A stretch of DNA of 64,000 nt. Source: Shimia sp. CNT1-13L.2. GTDB lineage: Bacteria > Pseudomonadota > Alphaproteobacteria > Rhodobacterales > Rhodobacteraceae. The stretch spans positions 186,001-250,000 of the forward strand of contig NZ_JANDJO010000001.1 of the NCBI RefSeq assembly GCF_024331145.1, read 5' to 3'. This document shows, one piece after another, positions 16,077-24,775 of the stretch (within the stretch, counting starts at the first letter, position 1; each line of letters begins with the position of its first letter). A program made the translations under genes and the position numbers. The notes under the pieces were generated by a model that was given only the letters and a program-made list of their open reading frames with translations, did no database searches and was not told the DNA's origin.

Positions 16077-17591
16077 ATGGTGGCGCGGGCCTACACCGTG
16101 GCGTTCGAAGGGGTCGAGGCGCACCCGGTCGAGGTGCAATGCGCCATCACCAACGGCCTGCCTGCCTTCTCGATTGTCGGCCTGCCTGACAAAGCCGTCT
16201 CCGAGGCGCGCGACAGGGTGCGCGCGGCCCTCAACGCGATGGCCATCGCCCTGCCCTCCAAGCGCATCACCATCAACCTTTCCCCCGCCGACCTGCCCAA
16301 GGAAGGCAGCCATTTCGACCTGCCCCTCGCCGTTGCCCTTCTCGCCGCGCTCCAGATCATTCCCGAAGACGCCTCCGAAGGCTGCGTCGCGCTTGGTGAA
16401 CTCTCGCTCGATGGCACCCTGATCCCGGTCACCGGCGCCCTCCCCGCCGCCATGTCCGCCGCCGAAGACAACCGCAGCCTCCTGTGCCCCGCCGCCTCCG
16501 GCCCCGAAGCCGCATGGGTCGGCGCGGCTCAGGTCATCGGCGCCAACTCGCTTGCCGACGTGGTGCGCCACTACACCGGCCAGTCACCGCTGCCCCCGGC
16601 GGAACCCGGAGAAATCACCGACGCCCCCGGCACAAAAGACCTGCGCGATGTGAAGGGACAGGAACGCGCCAAACGCGCCCTCGAAATCGCCGCCGCAGGC
16701 CGCCACCATGTCTTTATGGTCGGCAGCCCCGGTTCGGGCAAATCCATGCTCGCCGCCCGTCTTCCCACGATCCTGCCGCCCCTCTCTCCGCAGGAAGCTC
16801 TGGAAACCTCGATGATCCACTCCATCGCCGGCATCCTCGATCAGGGCGGCATCTCCCGTGCGCGCCCGTTCCGCGAACCGCACCACACCGCCAGCATGGC
16901 CGCCATTGTCGGCGGTGGCCGCCGCGCCAGCCCCGGCGAGATCAGCCTCGCCCACAACGGTGTTCTGTTCCTTGACGAATTTCCCGAATTCTCGCGCCCT
17001 GTCCTTGAAACCCTGCGCCAGCCCATCGAAACCGGCGAGGTCATGGTCGCCCGCGCCAATGCCCATGTGACCTATCCCTGCCGCTTCATGCTCGTGGCCG
17101 CCGCCAACCCCTGCCGCTGTGGCGAGATGTTTGATCCGGCCAAGGCCTGTTCACGTGCCCCGCAATGTGGCGAAGATTACCTTGGCCGCATCTCCGGCCC
17201 GATGATGGATCGCATGGACATTCGCCTCGAAGTCCCGCCCGTGGCCTTTCGCGATCTAGATCTGCCGCCTTCGGGGGAAACCTCGGCCACCGTCGCCGCC
17301 CGCGTTGCCGACGCCCGCACCCGCCAGAACAACCGCTTCGCCGACCATCCCGACATGCGCGTCAACGCCGATGCCTCCGGCGCACTGCTCGAAGAAATGG
17401 CCGCCCCCGACAGTGAAGGCCGCGCCTTCCTGCAAGACATTGCCGAGCGCTTCGGCCTCTCCGCGCGCGGCTATCACCGCGTCCTGCGTGTGGCCCGCAC
17501 CATCGCCGATCTGGAGGGCGAAGAAGAGGTGCGCAAACCCCACCTCGCCGAGGCCATCAGCTATCGGCTTTTGTCTGCCAAAGAGGGCTGA
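16077..17591 (+). CDS. comM: YifB/ComM family Mg-chelatase-like AAA ATPase
   Basis: AAA+ ATPase of 504 residues related to ComM, a hexameric helicase that promotes branch migration during integration of incoming single-stranded DNA. The N-terminal domain (GLPAFSIVGLPDKAVSEARDRVRAAL) is typical. The Walker A is GSPGSGKSMLA and the Walker B is VLFLDEFPEF. A cysteine cluster follows (NPCRCGEMFD, C..AP..C) and then the Mg-chelatase C-terminal domain. The start at 16077 is chosen because GGAGGG lies six bases upstream and the protein then begins MVARAYTVAFEGVEA, as in relatives. A TTG 30 bases earlier is also in frame. The 3' end overlaps the convergent esterase gene by 35 bases. Confidence 0.95.
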   Translation: MVARAYTVAFEGVEAHPVEVQCAITNGLPAFSIVGLPDKAVSEARDRVRAALNAMAIALPSKRITINLSPADLPKEGSHFDLPLAVALLAALQIIPEDASEGCVALGELSLDGTLIPVTGALPAAMSAAEDNRSLLCPAASGPEAAWVGAAQVIGANSLADVVRHYTGQSPLPPAEPGEITDAPGTKDLRDVKGQERAKRALEIAAAGRHHVFMVGSPGSGKSMLAARLPTILPPLSPQEALETSMIHSIAGILDQGGISRARPFREPHHTASMAAIVGGGRRASPGEISLAHNGVLFLDEFPEFSRPVLETLRQPIETGEVMVARANAHVTYPCRFMLVAAANPCRCGEMFDPAKACSRAPQCGEDYLGRISGPMMDRMDIRLEVPPVAFRDLDLPPSGETSATVAARVADARTRQNNRFADHPDMRVNADASGALLEEMAAPDSEGRAFLQDIAERFGLSARGYHRVLRVARTIADLEGEEEVRKPHLAEAISYRLLSAKEG

Positions 17592-18471
17592 GCCACTGGC
17601 CAATCTCGCACAGTGTTTGCCGCGCCTCGGGGATAAGCCCCTGAAACAAGGGCCAGACATGCGGTACATCCTCAAGGATCACCTCATGCACGTCGACACC
17701 CTGCTCGCGCATTCTCTCTGCCATGCGGCGCGTATCATCCAACAGGATCTCCGTCGTGCCGGCCGTGATATAGACAGGCGGAGCGCCCGCAAAATCCGCA
17801 TAGAGCGGCGATGCCAGCGGATCACGCGCATCCTGTGTGCCCAGATACATCTCGGCCGCCTCCTGCGCCCGCGACGCGGGCAGAACCACATCGCTCAGGG
17901 CATTGCCTCGCATGCTCTCGCCCGAAAAGGTCATGTCCGTCAGCGGGGACAGGGCGAAAACCGCCGTAGGCACCGCCTCACCGCGTGCAATCAGATCGCC
18001 CAGCAGGGCCAGCGCCAAACCACCGCCCGCGCTGTCGCCGCCAATCACGATCTGCCCCGGCGCGAACCCTTCGCCTCGCAATCCATCCCAGGCCGCCCGC
18101 GCATCTTCGATCGCCGCCGGAAAGGGATGTTCGGGCGCCAACCGGTAATCCGGCAGGCAGGCCACAGCCCGGGCATGTGCCGACAGATGCCCCAGCATCC
18201 CCTGATGGGTCCGCGACGAGCCAAACACATAGCCGCCGCCGTGAAAGTAGAGGATCACACGGTCTTCCCGGGCCTCGCGCGCAGCGACCCATGTGGCAGG
18301 CACCTGCCCCACCCTGTCGCGGCGCACATGCGTTCCGCGCGGCGGATGAAACCAGACCCGCGCCTTCATTTCGAAAGATTTGCGCAAGACTTCGGGCGTT
18401 GCAGCGCGCGCCAGGTGCGGTTTCTCAAACCAGCGCAGCGAGGTGTTCAGCAGCGCCCGACGCCAGCTCAT
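17557..18471 (-). CDS. Alpha/beta hydrolase, hormone-sensitive-lipase-type esterase
   Basis: Esterase/lipase of 304 residues of the HSL (family IV) group. The oxyanion-hole motif is HGGGYVFGSS, the nucleophile is the serine in GGDSAGGGLA, the acid is expected in the DPLASP segment and the histidine in VPHVWPLF near the C terminus, so the triad appears complete. No signal peptide, so probably cytoplasmic. The start overlaps the gshB stop by ATGA, making it the last gene of an rsmI-yraN-gshB-esterase run. Substrate unknown. Confidence 0.9.
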   Translation of the reverse strand: MSWRRALLNTSLRWFEKPHLARAATPEVLRKSFEMKARVWFHPPRGTHVRRDRVGQVPATWVAAREAREDRVILYFHGGGYVFGSSRTHQGMLGHLSAHARAVACLPDYRLAPEHPFPAAIEDARAAWDGLRGEGFAPGQIVIGGDSAGGGLALALLGDLIARGEAVPTAVFALSPLTDMTFSGESMRGNALSDVVLPASRAQEAAEMYLGTQDARDPLASPLYADFAGAPPVYITAGTTEILLDDTRRMAERMREQGVDVHEVILEDVPHVWPLFQGLIPEARQTLCEIGQWLSPLWQTKADS

Positions 18472-19403
18472 CCCAGCTTGGCCTCGATGGCTTCCCAGAT
18501 CTTCTCGGCAATGTTCACGCCGTCAAACCGCTCCAGCTCCTGAATACCAGTCGGAGAGGTCACGTTGATCTCGGTCAGGTAATCCCCGATCACGTCGATC
18601 CCCACAAACACCTGCCCCTTTTCCTTCAGAAGCGGGCCGATGGCGGCACAGATTTCCAGATCCCGTTCGCTCAGCCCGATCTTCTCGGGGCGGCCACCGA
18701 CGTGCATGTTCGACCGTGTCTCACCCGCTGCCGGCACGCGGTTGATCGCGCCAACCGGTTCCCCGTCCACAAGGATCACGCGTTTGTCGCCATTGCTGAC
18801 GTCCGGCAGGAACTTCTGCACGATCAGCGGCTCGCGGCTAAAACCGGTGAACAGTTCGTGCAGCGAGGTCAGGTTGCGGTCATTGGCATCGAGACGGAAC
18901 ACACCCGCACCGCCGTTGCCATAAAGCGGCTTGAGGATCACGTCACCGTGCTTTTCCTTGAAGGCCTTGATGGTGTCCAGATCACGCGCAATCGTCGTCG
19001 GCGGCGTCAGGTCCGGGAAATCCAGAACCAGCAGCTTTTCAGGGTAGTTGCGCACCCAGAACGGATCGTTCACCACCAGCGCCTTGCCCTTCAGGCGGTC
19101 AAGAAGATGCGTCGAGGTGATATAATGCATGTCGAACGGCGGGTCCTGCCGCAGCCAGACCACGTCGAAATCCTCAAGGTTCACATAGGTTTCTTCGCTC
19201 AGGTCGGCGTGGTTGCCCTGTTCGCGGCGCAGGGTCATGAAATGCCCACGCGCCGTGATCTTCCCCTCTTCATACGCCAGCTTGTCCGGCGAATAGTAAA
19301 AGAGCTCATGGCCGCGCGCCTGCGCCTCTTCGGCAATCCGGAAAGAGCTGTCGGCGTTGATGTCGACCGACTGGATCGGGTCCATCTGGAAGGCGATTTT
19401 CAT
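18468..19403 (-). CDS. gshB: Glutathione synthetase
   Basis: ATP-grasp enzyme of 311 residues joining gamma-glutamylcysteine and glycine to form glutathione. It begins MKIAFQMDPIQSV, the standard proteobacterial GshB N terminus. ATP-grasp segments (VILKPLYGNGGAGVFRLD, GDKRVILVDGEPVGAINRVP) and the final NVTSPTGIQELERFDG are all present. ATG 19403 with AAAGGA at good spacing is taken as the start rather than a TTG six bases earlier. Its product would also serve the GST and GFA proteins in this window. It is followed directly (ATGA) by an esterase gene. Confidence 0.97.
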   Translation of the reverse strand: MKIAFQMDPIQSVDINADSSFRIAEEAQARGHELFYYSPDKLAYEEGKITARGHFMTLRREQGNHADLSEETYVNLEDFDVVWLRQDPPFDMHYITSTHLLDRLKGKALVVNDPFWVRNYPEKLLVLDFPDLTPPTTIARDLDTIKAFKEKHGDVILKPLYGNGGAGVFRLDANDRNLTSLHELFTGFSREPLIVQKFLPDVSNGDKRVILVDGEPVGAINRVPAAGETRSNMHVGGRPEKIGLSERDLEICAAIGPLLKEKGQVFVGIDVIGDYLTEINVTSPTGIQELERFDGVNIAEKIWEAIEAKLG

Positions 19404-19467
19404 GGGCAATCCTTTTGCTATGGTTGCCCATTACATGGCGCATGAGGGGCGTCCTTGCAATGCCCCC

Positions 19468-19884
19468 TCAAAAGGCGTTTTCGATAATGTGAATCTCGCC
19501 CCGTTCGTTCACCAGCGCCGCATCGAAACGACAGGCCGTCAACTCGCCCATCGGCTGGTGCGCCAGGAACACCTCTGCTCCCTTGTGAAGACGGGCGATC
19601 TGCCGCTCGGAAATCCGGTCTGCCGCGCGATCGAAATCCCGCGCCTTCTTGACCTCGACAAACACCAGCATCTCACCCTCGCGCATCACGAGGTCGATCT
19701 CGCCGCCCCCCTTGCGCCATCGCCGTGCCACAAGCCGCAAGCCGCGCCGCAGATAGGCCCGCTCGACCATGTCTTCGGCGGCGGCACCGGAATGCCAAGC
19801 GCGGCTGCCACGCTGTTCCTTCAGGGCGCGCGCGGGATCAACAGGCGGCACCCAGTCAAACAACTCTGCCTGCCTGTCTGCCAT
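19468..19884 (-). CDS. yraN: YraN family (UPF0102) endonuclease-like protein
   Basis: Small protein of 138 residues with the restriction-endonuclease-like core EIDLVMREGEMLVFVEVKKA, holding the D and ExK residues typical of the PD-(D/E)XK fold. Sequences of this family occur next to rsmI and an LpoA-like lipoprotein gene in many proteobacteria, exactly as here. The cellular role is unclear; DNA repair or Holliday-junction processing has been suggested by fold only. N-terminal 25 residues are charged and less conserved. Confidence 0.92.
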   Translation of the reverse strand: MADRQAELFDWVPPVDPARALKEQRGSRAWHSGAAAEDMVERAYLRRGLRLVARRWRKGGGEIDLVMREGEMLVFVEVKKARDFDRAADRISERQIARLHKGAEVFLAHQPMGELTACRFDAALVNERGEIHIIENAF

Positions 19885-19896
19885 CTGAACCCCGCT

Positions 19897-20754
19897 TTAC
19901 GATCCTTTCGAAAGCTTGAGCGCCAATTGATAAATTTTCCGTTTATTTACACCAAAAGCCTTGGCCACACTGTCCGCCGCATCGCGTACCGACATGTTTT
20001 CCAACGCCTCTGACAGCGCTGCCTCGACATCGCCTTCGGCAACCTCGCTCGCCCCGGCGCGATCAATCAGAACGACAACCTCGCCCTTCAACGCCCCGTC
20101 GATACCTGCGGCCAGGTCCTCAAGCGTGCCACGGCGCACTTCTTCGAACTTCTTGGTCAACTCGCGGCAGATCACCGCCTGCCGCCCGCCACCCAGCACC
20201 ATCGCCGCATCCCGCAGCATCTCGCCCGTACGCTTCGGAGACTCGTAGAACACCAACGTCCCCGGAACCTCGCGCACCGCCTCGAGCGCCGCCCGTCGCG
20301 CGCCCTTTGCATTGGGCAGGAACCCGGCAAAGAAAAACGCATCTGTCGGCAGGCCAGCCAGCGTCAGCGCCGTGATGATCGCCGACGGTCCGGGCGCCGC
20401 AGTGACACTGTGCCCGGCTTCCATCGCCTCGCGCGCAAGATGATACCCGGGGTCGGCAATCAGCGGCGTGCCCGCTTCCGATCCATAGGCAACCGACTTG
20501 CCCTCGGCCAGCAGCGCCAGCAGCTTCTCGCGCCCTTTCGCGCCGGAATGGTCGTGGTAGCTGAGCAGCGGACGATCCCCCAGCTTGATACCGTGGATCT
20601 CCAGAAGACGCCGCATCGAACGCGTATCTTCCGCCGCGATCACCTCGGCCGAGGCCAGCACATCCAGCGCCCGAAGGGTGATGTCCCGCGCTGTTCCGAT
20701 AGGTGTTGCGACAAAGTACAACCCCGGCTGCAATCTGCTGATTTGATGATTCAA
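19897..20754 (-). CDS. rsmI: 16S rRNA (cytidine(1402)-2'-O)-methyltransferase
   Basis: SAM-dependent ribose methyltransferase of 285 residues that modifies C1402 in the ribosomal decoding centre. The family signature is GLYFVATPIGTARDITLRAL at the N terminus, then AAEDTRSMRRLL, YGSEAGTPLIADPGYHLA, AAPGPSAIITALTLAGLP and a C-terminal helix-turn-helix-like end. The start is taken as TTG 20754, since no ATG lies upstream of the conserved region and the preceding SD is weak; a second TTG 21 bases further in is possible. Heads the minus-strand rsmI-yraN-gshB-esterase run and is divergent from the LpoA-like gene. Confidence 0.94.
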   Translation of the reverse strand: MNHQISRLQPGLYFVATPIGTARDITLRALDVLASAEVIAAEDTRSMRRLLEIHGIKLGDRPLLSYHDHSGAKGREKLLALLAEGKSVAYGSEAGTPLIADPGYHLAREAMEAGHSVTAAPGPSAIITALTLAGLPTDAFFFAGFLPNAKGARRAALEAVREVPGTLVFYESPKRTGEMLRDAAMVLGGGRQAVICRELTKKFEEVRRGTLEDLAAGIDGALKGEVVVLIDRAGASEVAEGDVEAALSEALENMSVRDAADSVAKAFGVNKRKIYQLALKLSKGS

Positions 20755-20841
20755 CGCTGGACCCGCTATCTGTGTCGTTTATGATCCGCCCCCGTAAGCG
20801 ACGCCCCGAAAACCGACCCGCCGTGGAAGTAAGGATACCTC

Positions 20842-22005
20842 ATGTTCACCCGTTTTAACCCCGCACGCCGGTTTCTGAAAGGGGCCGCTTCGGCCCTCGC
20901 CCTGCTTGGCCTTTCGGCCTGTATCGAAGGCACTGGCCCGACCATTTCCACAAGCAACCCGGTGCCTGTCGCCCTTCTCGTCCCCGCTGGCTCGAGCGAT
21001 TCCGGCGAGGCGCTGATCGCGCAAAGCCTTGAAAACGCGGCGCGTCTGGCCATTGCCGATCTGGACGGCGTGAAAATCGACCTGCGTGTCTATGCCACCA
21101 AGGGCAACGCAGATGTCGCCGCCCAAGCCGCCCAACAGGCCGTGTCAGAAGGTGCCAAGATCATTCTCGGCCCGCTGCACGCCGAATCCGCCAACGCCGT
21201 GGGCAAGGCCGTGGCCGGCAAGGGCATCAACGTCCTGTCGTTCTCCAACAACGCCGCCATCGCGGGAGGCAACGTCTTCATTCTCGGTTCGACCTTCGAG
21301 AACACCGCAAACCGCCTGGTGAAATACGCCGCCAGCCAGGGCAAGCGCAACGTTCTCGTCGTGCACTCCAACAACGTGCCCGGTCAGGTCGGCCGCAACG
21401 CCATCAACGCGGCCCTCAACGGCTCGACCGCGATCAGCGCGGGCACCGTCGGCTACGAGTTCTCGCAGCAGGGCGTGATCAGTGCCATTGACGAGATCAA
21501 GACCGCCGCCACCGACGGCAACGCCGACGCGATTTTCATGACCGCCTCGACCTCCGGTGCGCTGCCCCTGTTCTCGCAGATGCTGCCGGAAGCGGGCCTT
21601 GATCCGCAGACGGTTCAGTACATCGGCCTGACCCGTTGGGATTTGCCCTCGCAGACCCTGTCGCTGCCCGGCGTTCAGGGCGCATGGTTTGCCCGCCCCG
21701 ACGCGCAGCTGAACCGCGCCTACCTTGACCGCTACGCACAGGCCTATGGCGGCCTGCCTCACAACCTCAGCGGCCTTGCCTACGATGGTATTGCGGCGAT
21801 TGGCGCACTGGTCAAAGCGGGCAAAAGCAACGCATTGACCACGACAGCCCTGACACAGGGCGCCGGCTTCCAGGGCGTGAATGGTATATTCCGCCTGCGA
21901 GCCAACGGAACGAACGAACGCGGACTGGCAGTCGTCACGATCCGCGACAGACAAGTGGTGACTCTTGACCCTGCTCCCCAAAGCTTCGGCGGCTTCGGCT
22001 TCTGA
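20842..22005 (+). CDS. Penicillin-binding protein activator, LpoA/LppC-like lipoprotein
   Basis: Lipoprotein of 387 residues with a periplasmic-binding-protein fold of the type found in LpoA, which stimulates peptidoglycan synthase PBP1a. The signal peptide ends in a lipobox, LGLSAC (cysteine near residue 27), so the mature protein is membrane anchored. Internal segments such as VALLVPAGSSDSGEALIAQSL and ILGPLHAESANAVGKAV are typical of type I binding-protein folds. AAGGA precedes ATG 20842. The divergent rsmI-yraN neighbours repeat the usual lpoA-yraN-rsmI association. The end overlaps the glnD start region by about 40 bases. Activation of a particular PBP is inferred from family. Confidence 0.9.
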   Translation: MFTRFNPARRFLKGAASALALLGLSACIEGTGPTISTSNPVPVALLVPAGSSDSGEALIAQSLENAARLAIADLDGVKIDLRVYATKGNADVAAQAAQQAVSEGAKIILGPLHAESANAVGKAVAGKGINVLSFSNNAAIAGGNVFILGSTFENTANRLVKYAASQGKRNVLVVHSNNVPGQVGRNAINAALNGSTAISAGTVGYEFSQQGVISAIDEIKTAATDGNADAIFMTASTSGALPLFSQMLPEAGLDPQTVQYIGLTRWDLPSQTLSLPGVQGAWFARPDAQLNRAYLDRYAQAYGGLPHNLSGLAYDGIAAIGALVKAGKSNALTTTALTQGAGFQGVNGIFRLRANGTNERGLAVVTIRDRQVVTLDPAPQSFGGFGF

Positions 22006-24775
22006 TAAGGCCGCAACCCCGTTTCCCGATCCGACTGCCGAGTTGATTTGCCCGGCAGACGACATTTTTGACCGCACCGCCGTTCTGGACGCGATCGCCG
22101 CCGCCCGCGAAGAGGCCGCAGATGATCGTTCCTACCGCAACGAGGTGGTCAAAATCCTGATGGCGGCCCGCAAGTCGGGCAACGCCGCCATCAAGGATGC
22201 CTTCACGGCAAAACCCTTCGAGGCACGCCCGATGACGCGCGCCTATACCTGGCTCACCGATTGTCTTGTCGGCGCCGCGCACCACGTCGCGACCGAGCAC
22301 CTGCACCCGCTCAACAATCCGACCGAAGGCGAACGTCTTGCGCTCTTTGCCGTCGGCGGCTATGGCCGCGGTGAGATGGCGCCGCATTCCGATGTCGACC
22401 TGCTGTTCCTGACCCCCTACAAGATCACCGCCTGGGCCGAGAGCGTCATTGAATCCATGCTCTACATCCTGTGGGACCTGCGCCTGAAGGTCGGGCATGC
22501 GTCCCGCACGGTGAAAGACTGCCTGCGTCTTGGCGAAGAAGACTTCACCATCCGCACCGCGCTCCTTGAACACCGCTTCCTGCGCGGCCACGCACCCCTG
22601 TCCGAAGAACTGGGCAATCGCCTCGAGAATGATCTGTTCAAGGGCACTGAACGCGAATTCATCGAAGCCAAGCTCAACGAACGCGACGAGCGCCACAAGA
22701 AACAGGGCGAACGCTATGTCGTTGAGCCCAACGTGAAAGAAGGCAAGGGCGGTCTGCGCGACCTGCAATCGCTGTTCTGGATCGCCAAATACGCCTACCA
22801 CGTCCAAAGCGCCCGCGACCTGCTTGATCAGGACCTGTTCCGCGAAGACGAATACAAACGCTTTGAACGCGCCGAGAATTTCATCTGGGCCGTGCGCGCC
22901 CATCTCCACATCATCGCCAACCGCCCTGTCGAACAACTCAGCTTTGACATGCAGGTCGAGGTGGCCGAACGCATGGGCTATACCGACAAGGGTGGCCGGC
23001 GTGCCGTGGAACACTTCATGCAGGACTATTTCCGTCACGCCACCAGCGTCGGCGACATGACCCGCATCCTGCTGACGAAACTCGAGGCCGACCACCGCAA
23101 GGCCGCGCCGCTTTACGAACGCATCTTCCGCCGCCGCCCCCGCATCAAGGCGGGCTACAAGGAAATCCACAACCGTCTGGCCATCGCCGACGACACGACC
23201 TTCCTGTCCGACAAGCTCAACCTGCTGCGACTTTTCGAAGAGGGCCTGCGCACTGGTCTGCTCATCCACCCCGACGCCATGCGTCTGGTCACGGCGAACC
23301 TGCATCTGATCGACGATGACTTCCGCGCCAACAAGGAAGCCCAGCGCATTTTCCTTGATCTGCTCCTGAAACACGGCAACCCCGAGCGTGCGCTGCGCCG
23401 CATGAACGAACTGGGTGTCCTGTCGGCCTTCATCCCCGAATTCGAACCGATCGTGGCGATGATGCAGTTCAACATGTACCACTCTTACACGGTGGACGAA
23501 CACACCATTCAGGTGATCTCGAACTATGCCCAGATCGAACGCGAGGAACTGCAGGTCGAACTGCCGCTCTCCTCCGAGATCATCAAGAAGGGTGTGAACC
23601 GCAAGATCCTCATGGTCGCCATGCTGCTGCATGACATCGGCAAGGGGCGTGACATCGACCATTCCATCCTTGGCGCCCAGATCACCCGCAAGGTTGCCCC
23701 GCGCCTTGGCCTGAGCAAAAGCGATTGCGACACTGTGGAATGGCTGGTGCGCTATCACCTGCTGATGTCCGACACCGCCCAGAAACGAGACATCGCTGAC
23801 CCACGCACCGTGCGCGACTTTGCCAAGGCGGTGAAAACCGTCGACCGCCTGAACCTGCTGACCGTTCTCACCGTCTGCGACATTCGGGGCGTTGGTCCGG
23901 ACACATGGAACAACTGGAAAGCCGCGCTGCTGCGGGCGCTGCACGGCCAGACCCAGACGGTTCTTGAAAACGGCATGGAGGCCATGACCCGCGAACACCG
24001 CGGTGCGGCCGCCAAGAAGAACCTGCGTGCCGAACTGGCGGACTGGCCTGCAAAAGACCTCAAGAAGGAAACCGGCCGTCACTATGATCCCTACTGGCAG
24101 GGCCTGCACGTCACGGCCCATGTGGTCTTTGCCAACCTGCTGCGCGACATCGGAGACGATGAAATCCGCATCGACCTGCACCCCGACGAAGACCGCGACG
24201 CCACTCGCGCCTGTTTCGCGATGGCCGATCACCCCGGCATCTTCAGCCGCATGTGCGGCGCGCTTGCCCTTGTCGGGGCCAATATTGTCGATGCCCGCAC
24301 CTTCACCTCGAAAGACGGCTATGCAACTGCGGCCTTCTGGGTACAGGACGCTGAGGGCAAACCCTACGAGGCCAGCCGCCTGAAACGTCTTGAGCAGATG
24401 ATCCACAAAACCCTCAAGGGCGAAGTGATCGCAACCGAGGCCATGAAGTCGCGCGATGTGATCAAGAAACGCGAACGCGCCTTCAAGGTGCCTACCACGA
24501 TCACCTTCGACAACGAAGGCTCGGAAATCTACACCATCATCGAGGTCGACACCCGCGACCGCCCCGGCCTTCTGTTCGATCTCACCCGCACGCTGGCCAA
24601 CAGCAATGTCTACATTGCCTCGGCCGTGATCGCGACCTTCGGTGAACAGGTGGTCGACAGCTTCTACGTCAAGGACATGTTCGGCCTGAAGTTCCACGCC
24701 GACAGCAAGCAGCGCACCCTTGAGACAAAGCTGCGCGAGGCCATCGAGCGCGGCGCTGAAAGGGCCACGTCGTGA
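21965..24775 (+). CDS. glnD: Bifunctional PII uridylyltransferase/uridylyl-removing enzyme
   Basis: Nitrogen sensor of 936 residues that uridylylates and deuridylylates PII according to glutamine level. The nucleotidyltransferase domain has GGYGRGEMAPHSDVD at residues 131-145 with D143 and D145 as metal ligands. The HD hydrolase domain has H556-D557 in LLHDIGKGRDIDHS. Two ACT domains end the protein (around 720 and 840; for example GLLFDLTRTLANSNVYIASA). The start is taken as TTG 21965, because an in-frame stop lies just upstream at 21959; this overlaps the preceding gene by 41 bases. A slightly later start is possible. It overlaps murJ by GTGA. Confidence 0.97.
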   Translation: MTLLPKASAASASDKAATPFPDPTAELICPADDIFDRTAVLDAIAAAREEAADDRSYRNEVVKILMAARKSGNAAIKDAFTAKPFEARPMTRAYTWLTDCLVGAAHHVATEHLHPLNNPTEGERLALFAVGGYGRGEMAPHSDVDLLFLTPYKITAWAESVIESMLYILWDLRLKVGHASRTVKDCLRLGEEDFTIRTALLEHRFLRGHAPLSEELGNRLENDLFKGTEREFIEAKLNERDERHKKQGERYVVEPNVKEGKGGLRDLQSLFWIAKYAYHVQSARDLLDQDLFREDEYKRFERAENFIWAVRAHLHIIANRPVEQLSFDMQVEVAERMGYTDKGGRRAVEHFMQDYFRHATSVGDMTRILLTKLEADHRKAAPLYERIFRRRPRIKAGYKEIHNRLAIADDTTFLSDKLNLLRLFEEGLRTGLLIHPDAMRLVTANLHLIDDDFRANKEAQRIFLDLLLKHGNPERALRRMNELGVLSAFIPEFEPIVAMMQFNMYHSYTVDEHTIQVISNYAQIEREELQVELPLSSEIIKKGVNRKILMVAMLLHDIGKGRDIDHSILGAQITRKVAPRLGLSKSDCDTVEWLVRYHLLMSDTAQKRDIADPRTVRDFAKAVKTVDRLNLLTVLTVCDIRGVGPDTWNNWKAALLRALHGQTQTVLENGMEAMTREHRGAAAKKNLRAELADWPAKDLKKETGRHYDPYWQGLHVTAHVVFANLLRDIGDDEIRIDLHPDEDRDATRACFAMADHPGIFSRMCGALALVGANIVDARTFTSKDGYATAAFWVQDAEGKPYEASRLKRLEQMIHKTLKGEVIATEAMKSRDVIKKRERAFKVPTTITFDNEGSEIYTIIEVDTRDRPGLLFDLTRTLANSNVYIASAVIATFGEQVVDSFYVKDMFGLKFHADSKQRTLETKLREAIERGAERATS

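Noticed and set aside
21935..24697. Long open frame on the minus strand opposite glnD
   Set aside because: Antisense frames stay open because of the extreme GC3 bias of glnD. There is no recognisable domain, and glnD motifs are complete on the plus strand. The same applies to long frames opposite phoX, ecm, sdhA, gshB and yifB.
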